From assembly GCF_023159225.1 (NCBI RefSeq), contig NC_063174.1, forward strand, positions 41,470,191 to 41,534,190: 64,000 nucleotides of DNA, written 5' to 3'. Shown here piece by piece: positions 38,701-50,700 of this stretch; within the stretch, counting starts at the first letter, position 1, and every line of letters starts with the position of its first letter. Below the pieces are notes generated by a model. That model saw nothing but the letters and a program-made list of their open reading frames with translations, was not told the DNA's origin and ran no database searches. The DNA is from Perognathus longimembris pacificus (taxonomy: Eukaryota; Chordata; Mammalia; Rodentia; Heteromyidae). The position numbers and the translations under genes were made by a program.

Positions 38701-41700
38701 GTGTTGTTGGCATGCTTTGTCTGTGCATGGTTCAAGTGTTAAACTTCAGTTTTTTGGGGACTGGATTCACAGGGCTCATGTATAACTTCATTTTTATAGT
38801 TGGACAGTTTGTTGTAGAGCTGGTAGACTTCATATTCACTAACCTTTGCTATGACTAGAAAGTGCTTTGTTTTTCTCTGGAACAATGATTTACCTGGAAA
38901 TGTCTTCAGATTTGTCTGTCAATACTTTCTTTTTGAGATGTTTTATCTTTCACTAACTAGAATGTTTTCTTTGTGAGTCTGAGAATAGAATTTGGATCTC
39001 CCAAATGAACTATATATGGGTATCTATGTAATGTTTACCATGTAGTAGCAATGATAACACAGCTAATGTTTATTGCATGCATAACTGTTCGAGGAATTGT
39101 ACTAAGTGCTCTGTACAGTATACAATAACTCATCTAATCCTTAAACCAACTGTATCATAAAGGAGGAACTTAGGAGTCTATAATTAGTAAGCTTGAGAAA
39201 ATAATAGTATTTGATAGATTCTAATACATTGTGTTTGATTCATTTTTAGAATTCTGACCATTTGTGTATTATAACTATTAAAATTATATCTGAAATGTTA
39301 GTATTACTGGAAAAGAAAATATTATATGGCAAGATTACTGTAGGAAAAATTTTTAAAAAAACAGGCAACAGAATCATTTTCTCTGGCTAATTAGGTCATA
39401 AGGTGTCTGAGGTTTCTAATTTTCCCAGATTACTCATGAAGATTATGTGAAAGTATGTTATGAAACATTTGCCTATTCATTTTTAAATTATAGGTAACTT
39501 TAATTCACATCTGTTCTGTGCTGGGCACTTTGCTAATGACCATTCTAGTGTTTATAATCTTAATCATCCTATCTCAAGTCCTTATGTCAAAGGCCTATAC
39601 AAATAAGTAGTATAGTTCCCACTTCACAAATGATACTTACTTGGCTATTAAGTAGCAGACCCAGAATTTTAATTCAGTCTGTCTGGCTCTAAAGTTTGTT
39701 TTTATGGTGAAGACCAAACTAATTGGCACTGCTAAACTACCAAAGTTTCTTTCTTTTGCATTTTAGAAATTTATTTTTTCATCTACTATTGTTTTGTGTA
39801 GTAATGCTGAACAAAAGCTGCTTCTTCTTCATTTTCTTCTTTTTGTTAAGCTCTTTCCAGGCAACCTAAAAATAATTAAACTATATGGAGTGATGTATAA
39901 TAGCATGGTTGAATGCTAGCAGGTTATTTTGTATCTGTATAGAGTCTAGGAATAGCTGAAGGAATATTTAATGAGGCAGAAAATATCTTTTTGTATTCTG
40001 TGTCCATTTGGGTTACTACACTGTTAAACAAACAAAAATCTTAGGATAAAATTGTAAAAGAGCAATTAATTGTCCAGAGCAAATGTGGTGGGTATTGGAT
40101 TTGTTTAAGGCAAACATTGTCAGGGAAAGTAAAAAGAATTAACTAGGGACTTACAAAACCAAAAAAGGTTATTATGTAATTAATATTCATGGTTATAAAA
40201 TGTTTTTAAAAGCGTAGACTGATAATTATTCCCACTATCTACGGTAGAGACCATGAAGTAAATCCACAACAACCAGACAGGTGACAAATGAGTGAAAATA
40301 TGCCAGGTAGAAGTCAGTGGAATGTGGGTTATGACAGACCAAAATCATTACTCTGCTCAATGTGTGGGCATGTAGGCCAAGCTCTTTAAATTTTGAACTT
40401 ATATGTGAAATATTTACTTTGTAAATAATGTAGATCATTCAAGTTTTAAAAACTTATATGAAAGCCAAATGAAAAAGCCTTCTTAAGCTATGTTTTACTC
40501 ACAGGCCACCATTTTGTAATGGGACTCAAGCTTGTTTTTTTTTTTAATGGCATTAGAACTTTTGGTTGGATGAAAGAAAAACGGGACAAGTAGATAATAT
40601 ATTTGAATAAACTACTGAGGCAGGTTTGTGTCCTTGAACACCACCAGTAATTTAATTATTTATAGTCTTAGATGACTGATGTTAGCTCCTCAAAAGCAAG
40701 AGATTGTTACCTTAGAGATGCTCTGTAGTTACTGCAGGTTTTAGAACAAAGTTTTTAAGTCTCTTTTTAAATTTGATATTTGTTGAAGTCATTTAGGGAT
40801 GGAATAAACAGGATTTAAGTACAATGGCAGTTTCATTTGTTTACAGGGAACAGAAAGAACAACTTCAAAAGATGAAAGACTTTGGGTCTGAGCTACATTT
40901 GGCAGACCACCTACCACCTCAGGACTCAAGATTGCCAAATCCGTCAAGACCAGGGATGTATCCGGTATGGGAAGATGTGTGTTCAAAAAATGAAATGTTT
41001 TCTGCTACAATGTTGGATTTTTAAAATTACAGTAACTATAAATTGTCACTGTAAAAATATAAATTTTTTAAAAAGTAAAAGCTTATAGCAATTTTCCTTT
41101 GAGCTTCTTTAACTCTAAGTTTGGCAGAAATGTTCCTTTTCCTCTGGTTTTGATAAGTAGGCTAAGTATACCTGAACTCTACATGGCTTCATGTTTGCAG
41201 ATTTATAGAATTTTTCTTTTAATTTTTTGTTCAAATATTCTTTATTTTTTATTGCTTCAGGGCTAGATGTAAGTCTTACTACAATGCTTCCTGCCTTATT
41301 AGATTGGGTAAGGAATGAAACATCATGTGTCAAAACATTCTCCCATACTGTTCAAATAATAGCAAAAGGGGTATTTATGTTAGAGTTGAGTGATTAAGTT
41401 CTCCCTTTGTTTTGCTTTGAGGTATTTGCTTTATCTAGTTTTTCTCTAGTTTACTTTTAAGCCAGTAATGGGCTTTTAAAAAAATGTTATAATGCAACTA
41501 AATTTATAACACAATGAAGGAGAAAAATCCATCTTTGAAACGTTTCATCAAATTAACTCTTCATTTCTCAGTGTTCTTTCCCATGCTTGTCTAAAGCATA
41601 ACACTCATACAAGTTATAGACATCAGTGCTTAAGTATGGAGATGATGTTGACTCTCCAGGTCATGTTTCCTGACCTGTGTGTACATCCATCTGTCAACAA

Positions 41701-44700
41701 AGTTTCTATCTATAGACATGTCTCCTGTCAAATTCAGTGTGTTCAGAATGTGCCTCATGATAGTTCCTCACACTGAGTTCTTTCTCACCATGGCCCAGTC
41801 ACATTAACATTAAAATTTGAAAGTCAGCCCTATGTCTTTGCTCTGTCCTACCTTCCATATGCAGTCATCTTACTATTTGCTAGATTTACAGGCCTAAGCC
41901 ATGGCTCCACAGAAACAGTGATTTTTTTAAATCAAATTTTGAGGTATAATTTATATGCAAAACATGTACCGCCACTTAATCTTACAAGTTTGAGTTTTGA
42001 CAAATACATATAAGAGATAAAGAAATTGGCATCACTTCAAAAAGTTCTTTCCTGCCCTTGTATTTTAGACGATGCCTATACTCCACTTTAGGCAGCATGG
42101 ATGTGATTTTTTTGGTCAAAATAGACATTTTAGAGCATAAATATCACCATGTTGCTCCCTGGCTTTGAAATTATTCAGTGTTTCCTCATTGCTTTCATGA
42201 TAAAATATAGGCTTTTGCATGGCTTTTTATGTTCTGTCCTGTGACCACAGCTCTTTTTTCCTTCCTTCCTTCCTTCCTTCCTTCCTTCCTTCCTTCCTTT
42301 CCTCCCTCCCTCCCTCCCTCCCTCCCTCCCTCCCTCCCTCCCTCCCTCCCTCCCTCCCTCCCTTCCTTTCTTTTTTTCCATTCCCGGGGTTTAAATTCAG
42401 GGCCTGAACATTATGCTTAAGACTAGCACGCTACCACTTGAGCCACACCACCACTTCTGGCCTTTTCTGAGTAGTTTATTGGAGATAAGAGTCTCCTGGA
42501 CTTTCCTGCCTAGGGTGGCTTTGAACCTTAATCCTTAGATCTTAGCCTTCTGAGTAGCTATGATTACAGACTTGAGCCACTGACACCAGGCTTAGCCTTA
42601 GCTCTTATTAACATTGCTTATACTCCACTCTCTTCCTCTACAGGAAGGTACTTAATTCTGTGAATGTGCCAGACTCTTATACTTCTCCATGCCTTTGTAT
42701 GTGCATGTGGTTATCTAGGCCTAGAGCTTCTTTAGTCCCACATTGCTCCTCCAAGTGGATAATTCTTGTTTGTCTTTTAGAACTCATTTCTACTATTTTC
42801 TCTTTCACTGAATTGTGTGATTGCCTTCATATCTACTACCTCTATAGCAATGTATACTGGTCCCTGTCATAGGCTTTAGCATAATGTATTTTGGTTGTCT
42901 GTTTTGTTTGTCATATTACCTGGTAAACAAAACCCACAGGATAAAAACTGCATCTTTTCATTTTTGTGTCTCTTGGCAAATGGCAGAAGTTGTAGCTTAT
43001 AAATCTACATTTCTGCATTATTCACTTAGCAAGTTAGGAACATTTTCCATTATTGCTACATGCTATATTATTTTTGCTTCACAATAACTTACTGAACTAT
43101 TTTGTTAGGTATTCATTTCTAATCTTCCACTTTTTAATGTATTTCATTGTATCAGATTCCTATTTTAGATAACAAGAGATTTTAAATTCTGAGTGTGAAA
43201 CTTCAGTTAAAGACTAGGACATTGTCATTCTCTGGGAATAAAGTTTTTCTTAACTATGTCTATTACTTAACTATCCTTATGCTCTATGGTAGCCAGAGAC
43301 ACTTGGTTGACCTGACCAAAAATAAAGAATAAATGGTATTTTAAAAATGATTCCTCAGCAAAGTGCTGGCACACACCTATAAACCTAGTGAAGAAGGAGG
43401 TTGAGATCTGAGTGTCGAGATTCAGGACCAGCCAGAGGAGGCAAATAAATCTGAAAGATTATATCCAATTAAACAGCAAAAAGTGAGAAGTGATGGTATG
43501 CCTTATCTATAAGCAGAAAAATCTGAGTAAGAACACAGTGTCCTAAGTTTAAGCCATAATACTGGCATTTAAAAAAAAAATCCTGTAGGGCTAGGAATGT
43601 GGCTTAGTGTTAGAGTGCTTGCCTAGCATGCACGAAGCCCTGGGTTCGATTCCTCAGCACTACATAAACAGAAAATGCCAGAAGTGGTGCTGTAGCTCAA
43701 AAGCTAGAGTGCTAGCCATGAACACGGAGAGACTCAGGGACAGTGCCTAGGCCCTGAGTTCAAGACCCAGGACTGACAAAAAAAAATCCTGTAATCTTTT
43801 AAGTAGTTTATAACATCTTATAACCATCATCTATTAATGTAATAGTTTCATTGCATTGGTTTTTGAGAGAGTTTGGTTGTTTAAACTCATGCTGGCCTCA
43901 AACTCTTGATACTTCTGCCTTAGCCTCTCTGAATGCTGGGATTATAGACTTATACCACCATGCGGCTCATAGAGACTTTGTGTTTTTAACATTTTATTAT
44001 TTTTAATTGATATATAGTTGTTATATATTTATGGGGTGTCATGACATTTAACTCATATATACATCAGATCAGAGTAATTAACATAGTTGTCACCTCAGAC
44101 ATTTGTAATTTCCTTTTTTTTTTTGCCGGTCCTGGGCCTTGGACTCAGGGCCTGAGCACTGTCCCTGGCTTCTTTTTGCTCAAGGCTAGCACTCTGCCAC
44201 TTAAGCCACAGCACCACTTCTGGCTATTTTCTATATATGTGGTGCTGGGGTATCGAACCTAGGGGTTCATGTATATGAGGCAAGCACTCTTGCCACAAGG
44301 CCATATTCTCAGCCCCATTTATAATTTCTTTGTATTAAAAATAAATATACAATCACACGTGTAATCCTAGCTACTCAGGAGGCTGAAATCTGAGGATTAT
44401 GGTTCCAGGCCAGCCAGGGTAGGAAAGTTCCTGAGACACTTACCTCCAGTAAGCTACTCAGAAAAGGCCAGAAGTGATGCTGTGGCTCAAGTAGTAGAGT
44501 GCTAGTCTTGAGCCAAAGTTCAGGGAACAATACCCAGGCATTGAGTTCAAGCTCTATGACCAGCACCCAAAAGAAAAGAAAAGAAAAGAAAAAAAAATGT
44601 ACAAGTTGGCTCCTGGTGGCTCATGCCTGTAATCCTAGCTACTCAGGAGGCTGAGATCTGGGATCATTGCTCAAAGCCAACCTGGGCAGGAAAGTCCATG

Positions 44701-47700
44701 AGATTCTTTTCTCTAATTAGCCACCAGAAAACCAGAAGGAGAGCTGTGGCTCAAAGTGGTAGAACGCTAGCCTTGAGCAAAAAAGCTTAGGGACAGCACC
44801 TAAGCCCTGAGTTCAAGCCCTACAACCAACAAAAAAAAAGTAATTCTAGATACTCAGGAGGTTGAAAACTGAACATGAAGGTTCAAAGCCACCCAGACAG
44901 GAAAGTCCAAGAGATTCTTACTTTGAAAACCAATCAGCAAAAACCTAGAAATGGAGCTGTGCCTCAAGTGGCAGAGCATCACCCACCTTGAGTGAAAAGG
45001 TTAAGGGATAGCGGATAGCACCCCTGAGTTCAAGCCCTATTACTGACACCAAAAAAAAAAGAATATTCAAGTCCTTCCTTACTAGCTGTTTTGAAAATAT
45101 TCCATTAATAGTTGTCATCTAGGCCTGGAGACATTGCACCTATCAAAGTACATACAAAAAAATTATTACCATAGTTATCCTGCTGCGTCAGAAGATTAGA
45201 AATTCCCACTATCCAGCTACATGTCCCCTGTACCTGTCAACCATCTTCTTTTTTTTAACCATTTTCTTACTACTACTCTTCACCCCCCTCATTTTCTTCC
45301 CACACCCTTCCCAGGCTGTAGTTTTTTTAAATCTGAAATGTGTAGCAGAATGGCATCCACAGAAATTGAGTGAGTTTGGAATGGGCCTATGATATTTGAC
45401 TCTAAAGTCAGAGAAGAGAGTACATGCCATACCTTCTTGGAAGGGATGATAGTGTTAAATTCATCCCCCCCCCCCCCCGTTTTTTATTTTGTTTTGTTTT
45501 GATGTTACTATGGGGGCTTGAACTCAAGGCTCAAGTGCTTTCCTTTTGATGCTCAGAGATAGTGCTCTACCAATTCAGCCAAAGCACCAATTCTTGCTTT
45601 TTAGTGGCTAATTGGAGATAAGAGTCTCAAAGAACTACCTGCCTGGGCCAGCTTTAGACTATGATTATCAAATCTCAGCTTCCTGAGTAGCTAGAATTAT
45701 ACACATGAGCCACTGGTGTCCAGCTCTACCTCCCACCCCCTTTTTAAATTTGTTACCATAGACTTTCCATTTTATATGTACTATCCAATGATTTTAAAAC
45801 TAAATTCACTAAACCACATGTTACTATAATCCAGTTTTATATTTTATTCCAATAAGATCTTTGTGCAAGTTTATTTTTGTGTCAGTTTATTTTTATTCCC
45901 CATCCCTGGCAACTTTCTTTTCTTTTCTTTCTTTCTTTCTTTTTTTTTTTTTTGCCAGTCCTGGGCCCTGAACTTAGGACCTGAGCACTGTCTCTGGCTT
46001 CTTTTTGCTCAAGGCTAGCACTCTGCCACTTGAGCCACAGTGCCACCTCTGGCCTTTTCTGTTTGTTTTGTACTGAGGAATCGAACACAGGGCTTCATGC
46101 ATGCTGGGCAAGCCCTATACCAACTAAGTCACTTTCCCAGCCCTCTTTCAGTGTTTTTATTGAACTTGCTTTCAAGTTCCTCCATGTCATACCATCAATC
46201 AGTATATTTTCTTTTTATTGCTGAATAATATCCATTGTATGGACATACCATATTCTGTTTATGCATTCACCAGTAGATTGACACAGTGCTGCTGTATTTG
46301 TGTGCCAGTCTTTGAATGAACATATATTTTTTGTTTTTCTGGGATAGATATCAAGGAATATCATATTTAACTACTTCTTAAGAAACTGGAGAACTATCTT
46401 CCAAAGAAGTGGCACCATTTTTCATATTTCCTTTCACAGTCTGAGATAATCTTTTTGAAAAAAATTTTAAGGGGCTGGGACTATGACCTAGTGGTAGAGT
46501 TGCTTGCATCACACTGGTGAAGCCCTGGGTTCGATTCCTCAGCATCACATGTATAGAAGAATCCAGAAGTGGTGCTGTGGCTCAAGTGGTAGAGTGCTAG
46601 CCTTGAACAAAAAGAAGCCAGGGACAGTGCTCAGGCCCTGAGTTCAAGCCCCAGGACTGGCAAAAAAAAAATTTAATTATTACAAAGGTGATATAAAGAG
46701 TACATTTCTTTTTGGACAGTGTCACCCCTTCCCTTGCTCTCTCCCAGCTTTTCCCTCCCATACCCACCCACAAGTTGTATATTTCATTTTCAACATAGTG
46801 TCTAGTTAAAAGTACTACTGCTACATTCTTTTGAGATATCGTCATCACCATTGGTTTTGTCTCTTTTGTTAATTATTGCCATTCTGATTAGTATGAAATG
46901 GAATCTCATTGTGGTTTTCGGTTTTTTGTTTTTTGGGTTTTTTTTGGCCAGTCTTGGGGCTTGGACTCAGGGCCTGAGCACTGTCCCTGGCTTCTTTTTG
47001 CTCAAGGATAACACTCTGCCACTTGAGCCACAGCGACACTTCTGGCCATTTTCTGTATATGTGGTGCTGGGGAATTGAACCCAGGGCCTCATGTATACGA
47101 GGCAAGCACTCTTGCCACTAGGCCATATCCCCAGCCCCTCGTTTGTTTGTTTTTAATGATTAATGATGTTGACAGCATCTTTTCATGTGCATCTTGGTCA
47201 CTTATATGCTTTCTTTGAAGAAATGTCAATCTTTTGCCCTTACATATTTTTATATGTCTTATTATTGAGTTATGCATTGTATATGTTCTGAACTCAACTT
47301 AGTTAGAATATTTTAGTGTATTTTCTCCTGTATCATTTGTCTTTACGTTTTTCCATTGATGTCTTTTTTGCCAGTACTGAACCTAAAACTCGAGGCCTGC
47401 ACACTGTGGTTCCTTAGTTTTTTTGCTCAAGGCTGTGATTACTCAGCCTCGTGAGCAGGTAGGATTACAACTCTAAGCTACTGGTTACCTGGCCTATTGG
47501 TGTCTTTTAAATCACAAAAATTTAAAGTTTGAATGAGTCTAATTTATTAATTTTTTAATGAATTGATAATCAGATTTCAATTTCCATTGACCTGTGACAA
47601 TGTGATAGTATGCTTGCTAAGCAATATACTCTCTTCTCTAGCCTCCAGGGTCTTATAGACCACCCCTTCCTATGGGTAAGCCACCAGGTTCAATTGTAAG

Positions 47701-50700
47701 ACCATCTGTTCCACCAGCAAGATCATCTATTCCTATGACTAGGCCACCTGTGCCTATACCTCCACCTCTGCCTCCTCCTCCTCCCCCGCCGCCTCCTCCT
47801 CCAATCATGAAGCCACCACCATCAGCTGTGGAACAGGAGCGCTGGGATGAAGATTCTTTCTATGGGCTCTGGGATACAAATGACGAACAAGGACTAAATT
47901 CAGAATTTAAGTCAGACACTGCACCAATTCCATCTGCTCCAGTATTACCACCTCCACCTGTTCACTCTTCCATTCCCCCTCCAGGCCCAATGCCTATGGG
48001 TATGCCACCAATGTCCAAACCGCCACCAGTACAGCAGACAGTTGATTACGGTCATGGTCGGGGTGAGTAATAACAATGAACTTGTATTTGGAGTTGTACA
48101 GGAATTGGTTCTTTATAGAGGTTTTTGTTGTTTGCTTGCTTTTAAAAGATAAGGTCTCACTATTGTAGCCTAAGCTGGGCTGCAGGTTTACAACTCACAT
48201 TATGTAGCCCAGATTGACCTTGAACTCCTGATCCTCCTACCTCAGCATCTTGAGTGCTAGGATTATAGTCATGTGCTACCATGTCTAGCTTCTACAATAT
48301 AACTAACTTGAGCTTTGGTTTTCTTAAGGTTCTCTATTACAACTATATTTTATTTCTGGTTTTATTTATCAGATATGTCCACTAATAAAGTTGAACAAAT
48401 ACCATATGGAGAAAGAATAACTCTACGCCCAGATCCACTACCTGAAAGATCAAACTTTGAGACAGGTAGGATTCCCAGAGAGATGAGTATTTTTAAACTT
48501 TAATTTTATGGCCTATTAATGATTTTTCCTTCTAGTGAGATTATCTATGCCTTCCTTTGAAATAGCTAAAAGACCCCTAAATTGAATTTTAGGATCTTAA
48601 TGTTATTAGATTTGTACTTTTTTTGCTTATATTTCTGAGCATGGACATAAATTTTACTTTTGTATTGTTTTCATAGAGCATATAGGCCAACGTGATCGCT
48701 ATGATAGAGACAGAGATCGTGAACCCTACTTTGATCGTCAGAGTAATATCATAGCAGATCATCGAGATTTTAAAAGAGATCGAGAGCCACATAGAGATCG
48801 AGACCGAGATCGTATTATTGACTATGAACGAGATCGATTTGATAGAGAACGCCGCCCCCGAGATGATAGGTAGGCTATGGAAAAGTACCTTTGCTGGGTA
48901 TGTGCATATAGTTTCAGCAAAAGTCAGTTTATCAACAGGAAATTTAGTAAATGATATATTCTCATGTACATATGTAATTAAAGAAAAAAGATAAATTCTG
49001 TAAGATTCTAGGAAAGGACACGTTTGTGTCATTTTTACTTTGTATTCCAAAAAATTAAGTGGGAAATGGAACATATTCATAAAGGGAAGACATTATAGAG
49101 AAAATATTTATTTTTGCAGTTGATGAGTTTTTTAGATACGTTCATGAAAGGGAGAGCTAAAGTACAAAACGGAATCAAAATATAAATATTGACTGTGGAG
49201 TGGATTGGGCAGATCATGGTGTTGTCGGTAAAGCATTTCCTTTTATATCTTCTAGGACTCAATCATATCGAGATAAAAAAGACCATTCTTCATCTAGAAG
49301 AGGGGGATTTGACAGGCCATCTTATGACCGGAAGTCTGAACGACCACCCTACGAAGGCCCATCTATGTTTGGAGGTAGAATAGTGCCTTATTAACTATGA
49401 ATGTTGAGAATATCAACAATGGGAAATGCTTTCTGTATAACTATGGATTTAAGCAATCAGTAAAATAGGCTTGATTTTTCTCAGCATTATAAAAAATGGT
49501 GTAATTAGGACTGTTTTTGCTCACTCTCCCTTGTTATTCTTGCTACTTGGGAAGTTGATGTCATTGGGATCAAGGTTTAAGGCCAGTGTGGGCAGAAAAG
49601 GTCTTGAGATGCCTTTTCCATGAAGATCTGTCACAATGGCAAGTACCTGTTATCTTAGCTACCAGGATAGGTTACCTAACATAGATGAGTTTTGCCTAGG
49701 CACATACTTGGGCAGGAAGTGAGACCTTTATCTCAGAAACTATCAGTAGGGCCGGCTGGCTACTGGTAGCTGAAGCCTGTTATCCTAGCTACTCAGGAGG
49801 CTGAGATCTGAGAAAAGCAGTTTGAAGCCAGCCCAGGCAGGAAAGTTTGAGACTCATGCTCAGAACACTCAGGCCCTGAGTTCAAATCCCAGTAGTGGCA
49901 GAAACATACAAAACTACCAGAAGGAAAATAGGGCTGGCTCAATAATCAGAGCACCTGCCTAGCAAGCTTGAGGACCAAAGTTCAAACTCCAGTACTACCA
50001 AAAAAAAAAAGTGTGTGTGTGTGTATGTGTGGTGATTTCATAAAAGATACTTTAATTGTTAAAGAAAAATTGTAACAAAATAATTTCTAATCTCACCACA
50101 GTACTACTATTGCAATTTTGTGTATTTTTTTTTTATGGCATTTGAACTCAGGGCCTCACATTTGAGGCAAGTGCTCTACCTCTTAAGGCCATGAACATAG
50201 TTTGACTTTTTCATATTTCCTCTTTTTCTCTCCTCATACCTATTTATAAAGTTATAATCAAGGTATAAATACAGGAAAGTTTTTATTTTTGTTTTTGTTT
50301 TTGCCTTTCTAGGTAGGATTAAACCCAGGGCCTTGTATATAATAGGCAACAGCTGAGTTACATAACCAACCCTAAAGATAGTTTCTGTTGTGCTTGCTCT
50401 GTTTGAATTACACCAGACATGTCTTTCCATTTGTATTAGTGATCCTGTGACATTTCATTGAATAAATAAAATATAAGACCTTTATTGTTGGACATGTGAT
50501 CTGCTTTTAGCTTTCCACTACCATAAATTACACTTGAACTAGAAACTTCTACCTATTCGTTCCTAAACTTTCCAAATTTATTCCTGTAAATTCCTGATGA
50601 TCTGGTTCTTAAACTGAAAAACAGAATTATAGAACTCAATACCAGTCATGCTTGAGATTGTCCAGCAAAGAATTTTCTTCTTCTTCTGTATCCTGCCAGT

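Larger units (their letters stand above)
38473..40846 (+). other. YLPM1: Intron 5 (2.4 kb)
   Basis: GT-AG, phase 2. No young SINE or L1 is seen; only two old MIR copies (about 39058-39205 and 39505-39700). The rest is AT-rich unique sequence with nothing I recognise. Confidence 0.88.
43975..45245 (-). mobile_element. Old L1M-type 3'UTR, minus strand, with SINE insertions
   Basis: The pieces 43975-44110 (tatttatggggtgtcatgac) and 45063-45245 (tagttatcctgctgcgtc) correspond to successive parts of an antisense L1M 3'UTR, separated by four younger SINEs. Confidence 0.5.
46672..47600 (-). mobile_element. L1 3' end and ORF2 fragments, minus strand, adjoining exon 7
   Basis: The lineage 3' segment (46672-46850) leads into ORF2-end text (46855-46915 and 47140-47280, then 47310-47590). 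It is split by an IDL-Geo at 46938-47137 and a partial composite SINE at 47365-47495. The last L1-like bases lie about 50 bp before exon 7. Confidence 0.55.
40965..47641 (+). other. YLPM1: Intron 6 (6.7 kb)
   Basis: GT-AG, phase 0. The first 1.2 kb is unique-looking. A pyrimidine microsatellite lies at 42252-42375. From 43.3 kb onward it is a dense cluster of SINEs and old minus-strand L1 pieces reaching almost to exon 7. A stretch near 41930-42055 resembles an old LINE 3' region but is too diverged to name. Nothing is recognised in 40970-41925 or 42600-43340. Confidence 0.88.

Noticed and set aside
48589..49080. 163-codon minus-strand open frame across exon 9
   Set aside because: Antisense of the RD-repeat exon and flanking AT-rich intron; no start context or known similarity.
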